DNA of 64,000 nucleotides from Paraburkholderia nodosa DSM 21604. Its GTDB lineage: Bacteria > Pseudomonadota > Gammaproteobacteria > Burkholderiales > Burkholderiaceae. Location: NCBI RefSeq assembly GCF_000519185.1, contig NZ_JAFA01000030.1:37765-101764 (forward strand), read 5' to 3'. The stretch's first letter is position 1. Each line of letters begins with the position of its first letter. The position numbers and the translations under genes were made by a program. A model generated the notes under the pieces. It saw only the letters and a list, made by a program, of their open reading frames with translations, did no database searches and was not told where the DNA came from. Of the stretch, positions 43,405 to 52,488 are shown in pieces.

Positions 43405-43758
43405 ATGAGAAGCCTGGGAGCCGTTCTGACACTGTCAATCGCGTCCGCATGCATGCTGGCTGGATGTGCTTCAACAACGGAAAGTGGGATCAAACCGGAG
43501 AGCATGTCGGAATTCACACTCGGTGCGACAACCCAGCAATACGTAGTCTGGAAGTTGGGAACCCCGTCATCGACAACCACATTGCCCGACGGATCGACCT
43601 TTCTCGTGTACGCATTTACAGGAGGACCACCATTTTGGGACAGAGTGATGTCAAGTTTCGGTCCGTATGCAACGACAAATGTCCGAAGAACCACCATCAG
43701 CTTTCTTTTCGGACCAGACGGCGTTCTCAAGAAGTCGGATACCGTTTCCTATCAATGA
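43405..43758 (+). CDS. BamE/SmpA-like small lipoprotein
   Basis: 117 aa with a strong GGGAGG ribosome site. Signal peptide and lipobox MLAGCAS (Cys near residue 21), then FTLGATTQQYVVWKLGTPSSTTTLPDGSTFLVYAF, which has the shape of the SmpA/OmlA domain (a G-T/M-...-V-LG-P helix turn followed by a Y-F strand). An outer-membrane assembly or stress role is possible but not shown. Confidence 0.65.
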   Translation: MRSLGAVLTLSIASACMLAGCASTTESGIKPESMSEFTLGATTQQYVVWKLGTPSSTTTLPDGSTFLVYAFTGGPPFWDRVMSSFGPYATTNVRRTTISFLFGPDGVLKKSDTVSYQ

Positions 43759-44313
43759 TCGTCCGTCGGAGCTACGGGAGCCAACGCCGATATCTACGTC
43801 GCGACGTCAACGTTCACGCCACCTGGTTTCGTCGTCCATCTGTCAATGTGACATCGATCAGGTGCAAACGTACCGGGTCTTTTTCTTTTCAGGATTTCCC
43901 TACGCTCATTCCAGACAACCCTTCTTTGCCTTTTTGACACTATCGCCATAATGAAAAGTTCGAGCCAGCGTTACCGCGTTGCATTCTCGTCGTGGCGCAG
44001 TGTGCCAGGAGAACGTGTGCACGGGCGCACATCGGCCAAAAGCCAGAGCCGAACCCTGCAGCCAGGAAGCCAGGTCGTGATCGAAGCCCCGTCCCGCTGG
44101 ACCAGAAGCGAATCCACAATTGCAACGAATGCGTGGTCGCCCGCCAACGGAGGCCTCTTTATCGCTGATGTCCTTGCAGTTGCAACGACCGTAAAATCGA
44201 CAAGACATACATCGGTTGCAAGTGCAGTGCGAACCCGCTGACGCTACGTCAGGTACGGATCGGCTGCGCGGGATAGGTGCGGCCTACGCACCACGACTCC
44301 GGATTTGTTCACT
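43759..44313. other. Gene-poor stretch
   Basis: About 550 bp with only short frames on both strands (for example 43951-44241) that lack domain character or ribosome sites. Nothing specific seen. Confidence 0.45.
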
Positions 44314-45021
44314 ATGCGTATCGCAGTTCTCGATGATGACCCCAGCCAGTCTCAATACATCTCCGAAGCGCTGACCGCCGCCGGCCACGACTGCCATGTG
44401 TTTGCCGAGGGACACGCGCTGATTCGCCGGATGCAGCGGGAAACTTTCGACCTCGTGACACTCGACTGGAACGTCGTTGACATTCAGGCCGACGCCGTGC
44501 TCGCATGGATCCGCAAGAACTGCGACTCGAACCTGTCTGTGCTTTTCGTGACAAGCCGCACGCGCAAGCGAGACGTAGTCTACGCGCTGAACGCTGGCGC
44601 TGATGACTACGTCACCAAACCGATCGCCGCCCCCCAGCTCGTCGCGCGCGTCTCTTCTCTTTTGCGCCGCACTGACCGCCAGGAAGCGATCACGACATCG
44701 CAGCAGTTTGGTGAGTACCTGTTCGACCTTCGGAAGGGTAGGATTTTTCGCGAAGGTACGCATTTGCCAGTTACCCAAAAGGAATTCCAGCTCGCGCTGC
44801 TTCTCTTTCGCAACTTTGCACGACCGCTATCGCGAACTCACATCCTCGAGACGGTCTGGAAGCCCTTCACTGACATTCCCAGCCGCACGCTCGATACACA
44901 CATTGCCACCGTACGAGTCAAACTCGATCTTCGGCCAGAGAACGGCTACTGCATCGTTTCGATCTACGGCTATGGTTATCGCCTTGAAAAGCTGGATCCC
45001 GCCGCGGTGGGCGCGTCATGA
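44314..45021 (+). CDS. OmpR/PhoB-family response regulator, orphan
   Basis: 235 aa from the ATG at 44314. A TTG nine bases earlier is less likely. Receiver domain residues 1-120, with the acidic cluster D7-D9, phospho-acceptor D51 in TLDWN, and the conserved Lys in VTKPI. C-terminal winged helix (about 140-228) ends with SIYGYGYRLEKL. No histidine kinase gene is adjacent, so its partner is elsewhere or phosphorylation is non-standard. Confidence 0.9.
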   Translation: MRIAVLDDDPSQSQYISEALTAAGHDCHVFAEGHALIRRMQRETFDLVTLDWNVVDIQADAVLAWIRKNCDSNLSVLFVTSRTRKRDVVYALNAGADDYVTKPIAAPQLVARVSSLLRRTDRQEAITTSQQFGEYLFDLRKGRIFREGTHLPVTQKEFQLALLLFRNFARPLSRTHILETVWKPFTDIPSRTLDTHIATVRVKLDLRPENGYCIVSIYGYGYRLEKLDPAAVGAS

Positions 45022-45183
45022 ATGCTCGGCAGGTTGTGATGTCCATATCTTCATCGCGACGTCATTGACAGTGCGAACCCGTATCGCCGCCGCGGTCCAT
45101 CTGATTGTTGTTGCGCGAGGGTGGTTTGGGGCAATCTGGAACTACACAGAGGCTCTTCCAGCCAGCAGCCTCCGTGTTATGCC

Positions 45184-47682
45184 TCAAAAGTCAGTCGAGG
45201 CCGACACCCAGAACGTGCGCGGCATGCCACTGATGACATAACCCGTCGGATTGGCCTGCCAGTAGTACCTGTTGAACAGGTTCGTCACATTGGCTCTGAG
45301 CGTGATGTCACGACCGCCGATTTTAGTCGTATAGCGGCCGCCGAGATCGACGCGCGTCCAGCTCGGCACGTGCTGGAGGTTGTCCTGACTGACATAGGCC
45401 TCGCCGGTATAGATGAGCCGCCCGGTCAGCGTGAAGCCCGGAATGAACGGCGTATCCCATTCCGCGCCCACGTTGGCCTGGAACGACGGCGCGCCAACCG
45501 CGTGGTTGCCGTCGTACGTGCCGCCCTGCGTACGTTCGAGCCGGGCGTCGAGCCACGTTACGCCGCCCAGGAAGCGAACGCGTTCTCCCAGCTTTCCGAA
45601 TCCCGAAAGCTCGATGCCCCGGTTACGCTGCTCGCCGTCGAGACTGTAGATCTTCGTGACCGGGTCGACGACGCCGCTCGGCACCTTGATCTGGAAAAAG
45701 CTCAGCGTCGCGCCGAAGTTCCCGAGGTCGAGCTTCGATCCCACTTCGACCTGCTTCGACTTGTACGGCGCGAAGACGGCGTTCGGATTCGCAGCGTCTG
45801 CGGGCGGCGAGGAGCCAGGTGTCAGCGCCTCGATATAGTTCGCGTAGAACGATAACTGGTCGAGCGGTCGGATCAGGAGTGCGAACGAAGGCGTCACCGC
45901 CGACTGGTTGTAGTGCGAGGTCGTCGCACCCGACACCGCGTAGTTGCTGCTGTCCACCCACTGCTGCCGCACGCCCAGCGTGAACTGCACGAGGCCGCTC
46001 ATGGCGGAAAGCGTGTCGGCGACGGCAATGCTGCGCAGCGTTTGCGAGCTGTCCCTGGCCTCCGGCGACGAGGAGACTGCGTCGCCTGGGCTCGACAACC
46101 GCACCGGCGAATAGATGTTCGTCAGGTAGCTGCCATAGGTCGTCTGTCCAAACCAGGTCGTCTGCTGGAGCGAGCTTCCGCTGACCACGAATTGATGATC
46201 CACCGGTCCCGTCTTGAAGCGCGCCCTCATGCCGGCCTCAGCGGAAACAGCATGCGATTTGCCCTCCTGGTAGCGCGAAGTGGAAAGCGCATCGCCCTGC
46301 GCGTTCAGGAGCGTCGCGCCCGGGTCTTCGAGCTTGTCGTAGCCGAACTGGTTGACGCCGACGGCACCGAACAACGTCACGTTCGACGTCAGGTCGTATT
46401 CGACGCGCCCCATCGCCGTGATGCTGTGCGAATTCGAGTACGAAAAGGTCTGTGCAAGATTGATCGTCGGGTCGGGCGCGCCGGGCATCGCGATACCGGC
46501 CAGCGGCGTGTAGCCCCGCGCGGCCGCACGCATGTAGTCTTCCTGGTAGATGACGTCGCCCGATGCGCGCAATCGCTGGCCGCGATAGTCGAGGCCGACG
46601 GAGAAGGCGTTGTTCCTGCGATATTGCTCGTCGATCGGCGTATCGCCCTCGCGATGCGCCGCGTTGAGACGGATGCCGAATGCGTTGTCAGGACCGAAGC
46701 GCCGGCCGACGTCGGCATGGGCACCGAACACGGAGTTCGAGATGTACTCGCCCGTCAGGCGCGTGAGCGGCTCATCGTCGGCCCGCTTCGTGACCAGGTT
46801 AACGCTTCCGCCAACGCTGCCTTGCGGCAGCATCCCATTGAGCAGCGCGCCTGGCCCCTTGAGGATTTCCACACGCTCGATAGGGTCCGGACCAACGCGG
46901 TAGTCGGGCACCAGCCCATACAGTCCGTTGAGCGACATTTCGTCGTTTTCGACCCTCAGCCCGCGAATCGTCAGCGCGTCGTACCGGTTGCTGCTGTCGA
47001 TCGCCGCGCGCACCGAAGGGTCCGTGGTCGTGAGCAGTTCGGCGACACTCGTCGACTGCTCGTCGCGAATCAGCTTCTCGGTATAGCTCGCGATGCTGAA
47101 CGGCGTGTCCATGTAGTCGCGCTCGCCGAGCAGGCCGACGCTCGCGCCGCGTGCGACCTGCCCGCCGGCATAGGGTGCCGTCACCGATTCGGCGACCCGG
47201 CTGGCGACGACTGCCATCGTCGGGAGCACGGCTTCGGGCACGCCAGAGGAGGCAGAGCGAAACGAGTAGCTCCCATCGGCCTGCCTCACCGCTTCCAGGC
47301 CCGTACCGGACAGCAGCTTCTGGAAGGCTTCGTCGACGGAATACGTACCCGAGACGCCATTGGTGGTTTTTCCCGCAGTCAGTTCACCCGGTACGCTGAT
47401 CAGTACGTCGGCCTGATCGGCCAGACGATTCAAGGCGCCCGACAGCGGGCCGCGCGGTACTTCGTATCGCCGCACGTTTGCGCTCGTTGCCGCATTGCCG
47501 ATTGTTTGCGCATGAGCCGACGACACGCCGCCGCCCGCTCCCGCGAGCAGGGCGCCGAGCAGGGCGAGGCAAAGTACGCGCGGAACCGGGCGCCTTGTCT
47601 TTGCAGGCGCGCGATCTTTTTGTTTGCTGCACGGAACTGTGCCGCGCAGATTACGGTGGCTGTCTAACGGCTGGCGACGCAT
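45184..47682 (-). CDS. TonB-dependent siderophore receptor with STN signalling domain
   Basis: 832 aa from the ATG at 47682 (GAGGAAG upstream). A longer frame starts at 47796 without a better site. Signal peptide, then the secretin/TonB N-terminal (STN) domain (VRRYEVPRGPLSGALNRLADQADVLI to the GTGLEAV segment, about residues 60-140), the plug domain (DTPFSIASYTEKLIRDEQ, ALTIRGLRVENDEMSLNGLYG, VEILKGPGALLNGM), and the 22-strand barrel ending in Phe. The STN domain marks a transducer receptor that signals to FecR and FecI, the two genes just upstream. Likely a hydroxamate or mixed-type ferric siderophore; the ligand is not predictable. Confidence 0.92.
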   Translation of the reverse strand: MRRQPLDSHRNLRGTVPCSKQKDRAPAKTRRPVPRVLCLALLGALLAGAGGGVSSAHAQTIGNAATSANVRRYEVPRGPLSGALNRLADQADVLISVPGELTAGKTTNGVSGTYSVDEAFQKLLSGTGLEAVRQADGSYSFRSASSGVPEAVLPTMAVVASRVAESVTAPYAGGQVARGASVGLLGERDYMDTPFSIASYTEKLIRDEQSTSVAELLTTTDPSVRAAIDSSNRYDALTIRGLRVENDEMSLNGLYGLVPDYRVGPDPIERVEILKGPGALLNGMLPQGSVGGSVNLVTKRADDEPLTRLTGEYISNSVFGAHADVGRRFGPDNAFGIRLNAAHREGDTPIDEQYRRNNAFSVGLDYRGQRLRASGDVIYQEDYMRAAARGYTPLAGIAMPGAPDPTINLAQTFSYSNSHSITAMGRVEYDLTSNVTLFGAVGVNQFGYDKLEDPGATLLNAQGDALSTSRYQEGKSHAVSAEAGMRARFKTGPVDHQFVVSGSSLQQTTWFGQTTYGSYLTNIYSPVRLSSPGDAVSSSPEARDSSQTLRSIAVADTLSAMSGLVQFTLGVRQQWVDSSNYAVSGATTSHYNQSAVTPSFALLIRPLDQLSFYANYIEALTPGSSPPADAANPNAVFAPYKSKQVEVGSKLDLGNFGATLSFFQIKVPSGVVDPVTKIYSLDGEQRNRGIELSGFGKLGERVRFLGGVTWLDARLERTQGGTYDGNHAVGAPSFQANVGAEWDTPFIPGFTLTGRLIYTGEAYVSQDNLQHVPSWTRVDLGGRYTTKIGGRDITLRANVTNLFNRYYWQANPTGYVISGMPRTFWVSASTDF

Positions 47683-47857
47683 AGGGCGCTTCTTCCTCGA
47701 GATGAACGTGAACTCGGGAGGCCCATCGCACAGTATCGTCGCCCGCTCCCCTGCTTCTCTCGCGCGTGCCTGACGGTTCGATGAGTCCTCTTTCATCTAC
47801 AAATCGAACGAGGACGAGAAATGCGAACTCATCGGGTAATTTTTTTTCGGAAGCGGC

Positions 47858-48880
47858 TCATCGCGGTTCGACGGTCGTCCACCACGGCAGCGTTCGTCGA
47901 ACGGAAACAGGCAAATCGCGGGCGAGCATCGCCAGCACCTGCTCCGGGTTACCGGCCGGGAAACGGCCCACGACGCGGATGTTTGCCACGCGCGGATCGA
48001 CGCCAATGTGGCCGCGCTGATAGCGACCGAGTTCATTGATCAACGCTGCGAGTGAAATGTCGTCGGCGAGAATGACGCCACGAGACCAGGCCTCGCGTGC
48101 GGGATCCGCGGCGGCCGAACTGGAGATGGTGTCGCCGGTGAACGACCGCTGCGTGCCGGCGCTAACGCGTTCCGTCTTGCCCGAGAGTGTACGGATCTCC
48201 ACCAGCCCTTCGAAAACCCACAGTTCGGTGAAGGAAGCCGTCTGACGCACCGTGAACCGGGTCCCGAGAGCCTGCATCCGCCCATGTCGGGTATCGACGT
48301 AGAACGGCCTGGCGCGTGGGTCAGCGCCGGTATCGACGAGAATTTCGCCGGCCTTCAGCGTGAGCAGGCGGCGCGTATCGTCGTAGTCGACATCGAGCGC
48401 GCTGTCCGTGTTGATCCAGACGCGCGTGCCGTCGGCAAGCACGACGTCCTTCTGTTCCCCAACCCCCGTGTGGTAATCGGCGCGCCACGCCATGAGCAGG
48501 TCGGGCATGGGCGTGAATTGCCACGTCAGCCACGCCGTCAGGCCGGTTCCGCCGAGTGCCGCGAGACAAGCAAGCGCGCGCCTGCGACCCGCAGCCTGCT
48601 TCGCCGCAACGCGCGCCGCGGCAACGGCCGCTTCGCGCTCGCCTTCGCCATGCGCTCGCAAGGGCTCGAACCGGCGACTGACCGATTCGATATGCGCCCA
48701 GGCACGGCGATGTTGGGGAGAGGCTGCGAGCCACTCGCTCCAGGCCTTACGCTGCGGGCCGCCTTCGCCCTCTGCGTGCAACGCGGCATACCAGGTGGCG
48801 GCCTGTTCGAGGCTCTCGAAGTCGGCCCCGGCGTTGGCTTCGACGTCGTCCGTCACGGGCAAACGTGGCGTGCTCCCCAT
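47858..48880 (-). CDS. fecR: FecR-family sigma regulator
   Basis: 340 aa. Cytoplasmic N-terminal domain with the DUF4880-like start (AATWYAALHAEGEGGPQRKAWSEWLAASPQHRRAW), one membrane helix near residues 105-125 (ALACLAALGGTGLTAWLTW), and the periplasmic FecR domain (TGVGEQKDVVLADGTRVWINTDSAL). It links receptor occupancy to the sigma factor, which ends 3 bp before its start. Confidence 0.92.
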   Translation of the reverse strand: MGSTPRLPVTDDVEANAGADFESLEQAATWYAALHAEGEGGPQRKAWSEWLAASPQHRRAWAHIESVSRRFEPLRAHGEGEREAAVAAARVAAKQAAGRRRALACLAALGGTGLTAWLTWQFTPMPDLLMAWRADYHTGVGEQKDVVLADGTRVWINTDSALDVDYDDTRRLLTLKAGEILVDTGADPRARPFYVDTRHGRMQALGTRFTVRQTASFTELWVFEGLVEIRTLSGKTERVSAGTQRSFTGDTISSSAAADPAREAWSRGVILADDISLAALINELGRYQRGHIGVDPRVANIRVVGRFPAGNPEQVLAMLARDLPVSVRRTLPWWTTVEPR

Positions 48881-48883
48881 GTG

Positions 48884-49411
48884 CTAGCGTGTCAATCCCG
48901 CGTCGAGCAGCGCGAGATGCAGCATCGCCTGGGCCAGGTACTTCTGGACCATACGATCGGAGACGCCAAGCTCGGCCGCAATTTCCCGCGTAGTCAGGCC
49001 GTGGATCTGCGCCAGGATGAATGCTGTGCGCACTTTCTCCGAGAGACGTGCAATGAGCGCCCCTATCTCCATCAACGATTCGATGATGAGGGCGCGATAT
49101 TCGGGCGAGGGTTCGAAGGGTTCAGGCTGCGTGGCGAGCGTGTCGAGCCAGGCCTGCTCGACCTGGCGCCTGCGCCAGAGATCAATGCACATGCCCTGCG
49201 CCATCGTCCGCAGGTAGGCGCGCGCCTCACCCTGACTGGCGAAGCTCGTGGCGGCCGGCTTGACGATCAGGCGCAGAAAAGCATCGTGAGCGAGGTCCGC
49301 CGCATCGGCTGCGTCGCCCAGGCGCCGACGCAGCCAACCCTGCAACCAGCCATGGTGGGCCTGATAGAGGGCGTGCACCTCCCCATGGGCAGTCGGTTGT
49401 ACGGCGCTCAT
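48884..49411 (-). CDS. fecI: FecI-like ECF sigma factor
   Basis: 175 aa from the ATG at 49411 (AAGGG upstream). A longer open frame to 49510 is not needed. Region 2 includes DAADLAHDAFLRLI and ARAYLRTMAQGMCIDLWRRR. Region 4 includes LIARLSEKVRTAFILAQIHGLTTREIAAELGVSDRMVQKYLAQA. It directs transcription of the receptor gene downstream of fecR when the siderophore is bound. A possible Fur site lies about 210 bp upstream. Confidence 0.93.
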   Translation of the reverse strand: MSAVQPTAHGEVHALYQAHHGWLQGWLRRRLGDAADAADLAHDAFLRLIVKPAATSFASQGEARAYLRTMAQGMCIDLWRRRQVEQAWLDTLATQPEPFEPSPEYRALIIESLMEIGALIARLSEKVRTAFILAQIHGLTTREIAAELGVSDRMVQKYLAQAMLHLALLDAGLTR

Positions 49412-49942
49412 GGCGCTACCCTTTTCAGCAATTGACGGGACGCGCGGTTGGCGCAAACCCATTTGGAGTCCGAATTCATTACGCTGGTCTGCGGCTGGAA
49501 AGATGCGCACGCAATCGCCCGCACTGCCTGTACCCCAGCTGGCTCGGCATACACCCCTACGAGCTTGTCCAGGCTGGCTTCGAGGCCGGGCACGTACCTT
49601 GCCGTTATCGCCCGCTATGCGTAACGAGAATTGTTCGTATTGTAAGTATCGTTTACAAATATTGCAATTGTCTTCCTAAAGGGACAGTTCCAACGCTCGT
49701 CGGGACACGCGCATCACACAATTTTTGATGAAGATCGTGGAAACTTCGTCCAATTTCCGCGATCTGCGCGCGCCGCGTCAGAAATCGCTTGACACAACCT
49801 TACAAATAATAATAATTCTCATTTTCCTGTACGCGCATAAACCGACGCAGACGACTACGGCCAACAGGGGGCCGGACGCGGCGTAGTCACATCGAGCGTC
49901 ATGAGGTCAGCCATAACAATGATGAGAACAAGGAAGCAACAA
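49412..49942. other. Divergent iron-regulated intergenic region
   Basis: Between fecI and the second receptor. It contains the Fur-box-like promoter at 49789-49826. A second weaker Fur-like segment (CGAGAATTGTTCGTATT, near 49625-49641) is nearer fecI. AT-rich relative to flanking genes. Confidence 0.55.
49789..49826 (+). promoter_or_regulatory. Promoter overlapped by a Fur-box-like sequence
   Basis: TTGACA (49789-49794), 16 bp, AATAAT (49811-49816). An AT-rich Fur-box-like segment of repeated AATAAT hexamers followed by TCTCATTTTC (about 49804-49826) covers the -10. Iron-loaded Fur would repress the receptor. Confidence 0.65.
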
Positions 49943-52174
49943 ATGGTTAGCAGTGCGTATTGGACTCACGCCGAATTGGTCCGGGATCCCACGCAGCCTC
50001 AACCCAGAATCCTCGCGATCGCGGCACGGCTCGTTTTTACGGGGGCGCTCGCTGCGGCTTTCTCGCCGGCTTCCTATGCGGAAGAACTCCCGCAGGCTGC
50101 GCCCGAGGCGCAGGATTCGCAGCACACACTCCCCGCAGTCGTCGTGAAGGCTGCCGCGCAACCCGATGAACTCCCGGCACCCTACGCCGGCGGCCAGGTG
50201 GCAAAGGGAGCTCGTGTCGGGCTCCTCGGCAACAAGAACGTCATGGACACGCCCTTTAGCGTGACCAGCTATACCTCGAAGCGGATACAGGATCAGGAAG
50301 CCGCGACGATTGCCGACGTGCTGAACAAGGATCCGTCGATCCGCTTCACGGGCCAGACGGGCGGCGTGACCGACTCGTTCTTTATTCGCGGATTCCCGAT
50401 TAACGAAGGCAACATCAGCGAATTCGCGTTCGATGGCGTCTACGGCGTCGTACCGAACTACCACGTCTTTCCCGAATACGTCGAGCGCGTCGAGGTGATC
50501 AAGGGACCGGCCGCCCTGCTCTACGGCATGTCGCCGAACAGCGGAGTAGGCGGCGTGGTCAATATCGTGCCGAAGCGGCCGCTCGATCAGGACCTCACGC
50601 GCGTGGGCCTCGACTACACCTCGGATTCGCAGGTCGGCGGACACGTCGACATCAGCCGCCGGTTCGGCAACGAGCGCCAGTTCGGCATCCGTTTCAACGG
50701 ATTGCACCGTCAAGGCGGCACGCCGCTCGACAACCAGAAATCGCGCGCGGAAGTCGGTGCGCTTTCGCTTGACTATCAGGGGGAACGCTTTCGCGCGACG
50801 CTCGATTTCATCGAGCAGTATCAGTGGATCGATGCGCCGACTCGTCCGTTCCTGCTCGCTTCGGGCATCGCGGTGCCGTCTGCGCCCGATGGTGCGCGCA
50901 ATGTCACGCAGTCGTGGGGATGGTGGAAGTCGCTCGATCAGTCCGTGCTGCTGCATACCGAATACGACGCAACCCGGAGCGTCACCGTATTCGCGGATGC
51001 CGGCACCGCAAAAACCGACGTTTCGCGCCTCTCCGACCAGACACCGACCATCCTGAACGCGGCAGGCGACACGCGCTCGACGCCGCAGAACTGGAAATTC
51101 CAGGTCAATCGGTGGAGCGCGGACACCGGCGCGCGTGCACATTTCGACACCGGCCCGGTCTCGCACTCGCTCACGGTGATGGCGAGCATTTACGGCGATC
51201 GCATCGCCAACGGCAGCAATTCAGGCACGGCGATCCTGTCGAACATCTACTCGCCGATCGCCAGTCCGGAACAGGACATCGCCTCGCCTTCGCGCGTGCC
51301 CAAGGTATCGTCCTCGCAGCTCTACGGCGTGGCGCTCGCCGATACGCTGAGCGTCCTGAATGATCGTGTGCAGCTTACGGCGGGCGTGCGGCAGCAGCAG
51401 GTCCAGTCGGACAACTTCAACACGACCACCGGCGCGAAGTCGTCTTCGTACGACAAGGGCGCGGTGACGCCGCTCGTGGGCATCGTGTTCAAGCCGGTCG
51501 AGCATGTCTCGCTCTACGCGAACTACGTCGAAGGTCTGAGCCGCGGCGACATCGCGCCGACCACGGCCTCGAACGCGGGCCAGGTATTCGCACCATACAA
51601 GGCAAAGCAGGAAGAAGTTGGCGTGAAGCTCGACTATCACAGCCTCATGACAACGCTCGCGGCTTTCCGTATCACCAAGCCGAGCGGCCAGCTCTATGGC
51701 ACGGTTTACGCGGTGGACAGCGAGCAACGCAACCAGGGGCTCGAATTGACGTTTGCAGGCGAGCCGGTGAAGGGCATCCGGTTGCTCGGCGGCGTCACCT
51801 ACATCAATGCGGAACTCACGAAGACCAACAGCGCTTCGACGGTCGGGAACCGCCCCGTCGGCGTGCCCCAATGGATGGCCAACGTGGGTACCGAATGGGA
51901 TCTCCCGTGGGTAACTGGCCTCACGCTGACCGGCGGCGTCAATTTCACGGGACAGGAATACTTCGATCAGGCGAACACACAGTCGGTGCCGTCGTGGACG
52001 ACCGTGGATCTCGGCGCGCGCTACACCACGTCGATCCATGGAAAGTCGACGACGTTCCGCGCCGGCCTGCTCAACGCGTTCAATCGCAAGTACTGGGCGG
52101 GTGTCGCCTCGTACGGCACGATCTCGCTCGGCGCGCCGCGCACGGTGTTCGCGTCCGCCACGGTGGATTTTTGA
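49943..52174 (+). CDS. TonB-dependent siderophore receptor without STN domain
   Basis: 743 aa from the ATG at 49943, which has AAGGAAG six bases upstream. Two upstream in-frame ATGs (49901, 49922) lack ribosome sites. Signal peptide, then directly the plug (APYAGGQVAKGARVGLLGNK, DTPFSVTSYTSKRIQDQ, FFIRGFPINEGNISEFAFDGVYG, VEVIKGPAALLYGM) and barrel ending VDF. It is closely related to the receptor at 45184 (shared APYAGGQVA-GA-VGLLG plug start) but lacks the signalling domain. It is therefore probably controlled by Fur alone and not by the FecIR pair. Confidence 0.92.
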   Translation: MVSSAYWTHAELVRDPTQPQPRILAIAARLVFTGALAAAFSPASYAEELPQAAPEAQDSQHTLPAVVVKAAAQPDELPAPYAGGQVAKGARVGLLGNKNVMDTPFSVTSYTSKRIQDQEAATIADVLNKDPSIRFTGQTGGVTDSFFIRGFPINEGNISEFAFDGVYGVVPNYHVFPEYVERVEVIKGPAALLYGMSPNSGVGGVVNIVPKRPLDQDLTRVGLDYTSDSQVGGHVDISRRFGNERQFGIRFNGLHRQGGTPLDNQKSRAEVGALSLDYQGERFRATLDFIEQYQWIDAPTRPFLLASGIAVPSAPDGARNVTQSWGWWKSLDQSVLLHTEYDATRSVTVFADAGTAKTDVSRLSDQTPTILNAAGDTRSTPQNWKFQVNRWSADTGARAHFDTGPVSHSLTVMASIYGDRIANGSNSGTAILSNIYSPIASPEQDIASPSRVPKVSSSQLYGVALADTLSVLNDRVQLTAGVRQQQVQSDNFNTTTGAKSSSYDKGAVTPLVGIVFKPVEHVSLYANYVEGLSRGDIAPTTASNAGQVFAPYKAKQEEVGVKLDYHSLMTTLAAFRITKPSGQLYGTVYAVDSEQRNQGLELTFAGEPVKGIRLLGGVTYINAELTKTNSASTVGNRPVGVPQWMANVGTEWDLPWVTGLTLTGGVNFTGQEYFDQANTQSVPSWTTVDLGARYTTSIHGKSTTFRAGLLNAFNRKYWAGVASYGTISLGAPRTVFASATVDF

Positions 52175-52454
52175 CGAAGATGGACGAACAACCGGCAGCC
52201 CTGCTGGCCCGCCTGCTGTAACGTCGACCTGGCCGCCGCTGATCCGGTTGAGTCGACAAAAGCGGCTCCAGGCACCTCGACACCGCGTCGCGCCACATGT
52301 CCCGCAAGCTGACATGGGCGACCGGTTTGGCAAGCAGCTTCCATGGAGTCGCGCGTCCAGTCACGGCCTCACGATGCGAGGGGGCCCCCCGCTCGGATCC
52401 TTTGTGCACCGACAGAGCGAAATGCGGGCCTTTCATCGCAGCGTATCAGCGCAA

Positions 52455-52481
52455 ACAAAAAAGGCGGGGAATCCCCGCCTT
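52455..52481 (-). terminator. Intrinsic terminator of the SulP gene
   Basis: On the minus strand, AAGGCGGGG-ATT-CCCCGCCTT is a perfect 9-bp stem with a 3-base loop followed by TTTTTTG. It lies just after the SulP stop at 52489. Confidence 0.92.
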
Positions 52482-52488
52482 CGGCATA

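Noticed and set aside
45913..47667. 584-codon plus-strand frame opposite the TonB receptor
   Set aside because: Shadow composition and no start signals; the minus-strand receptor is unambiguous.
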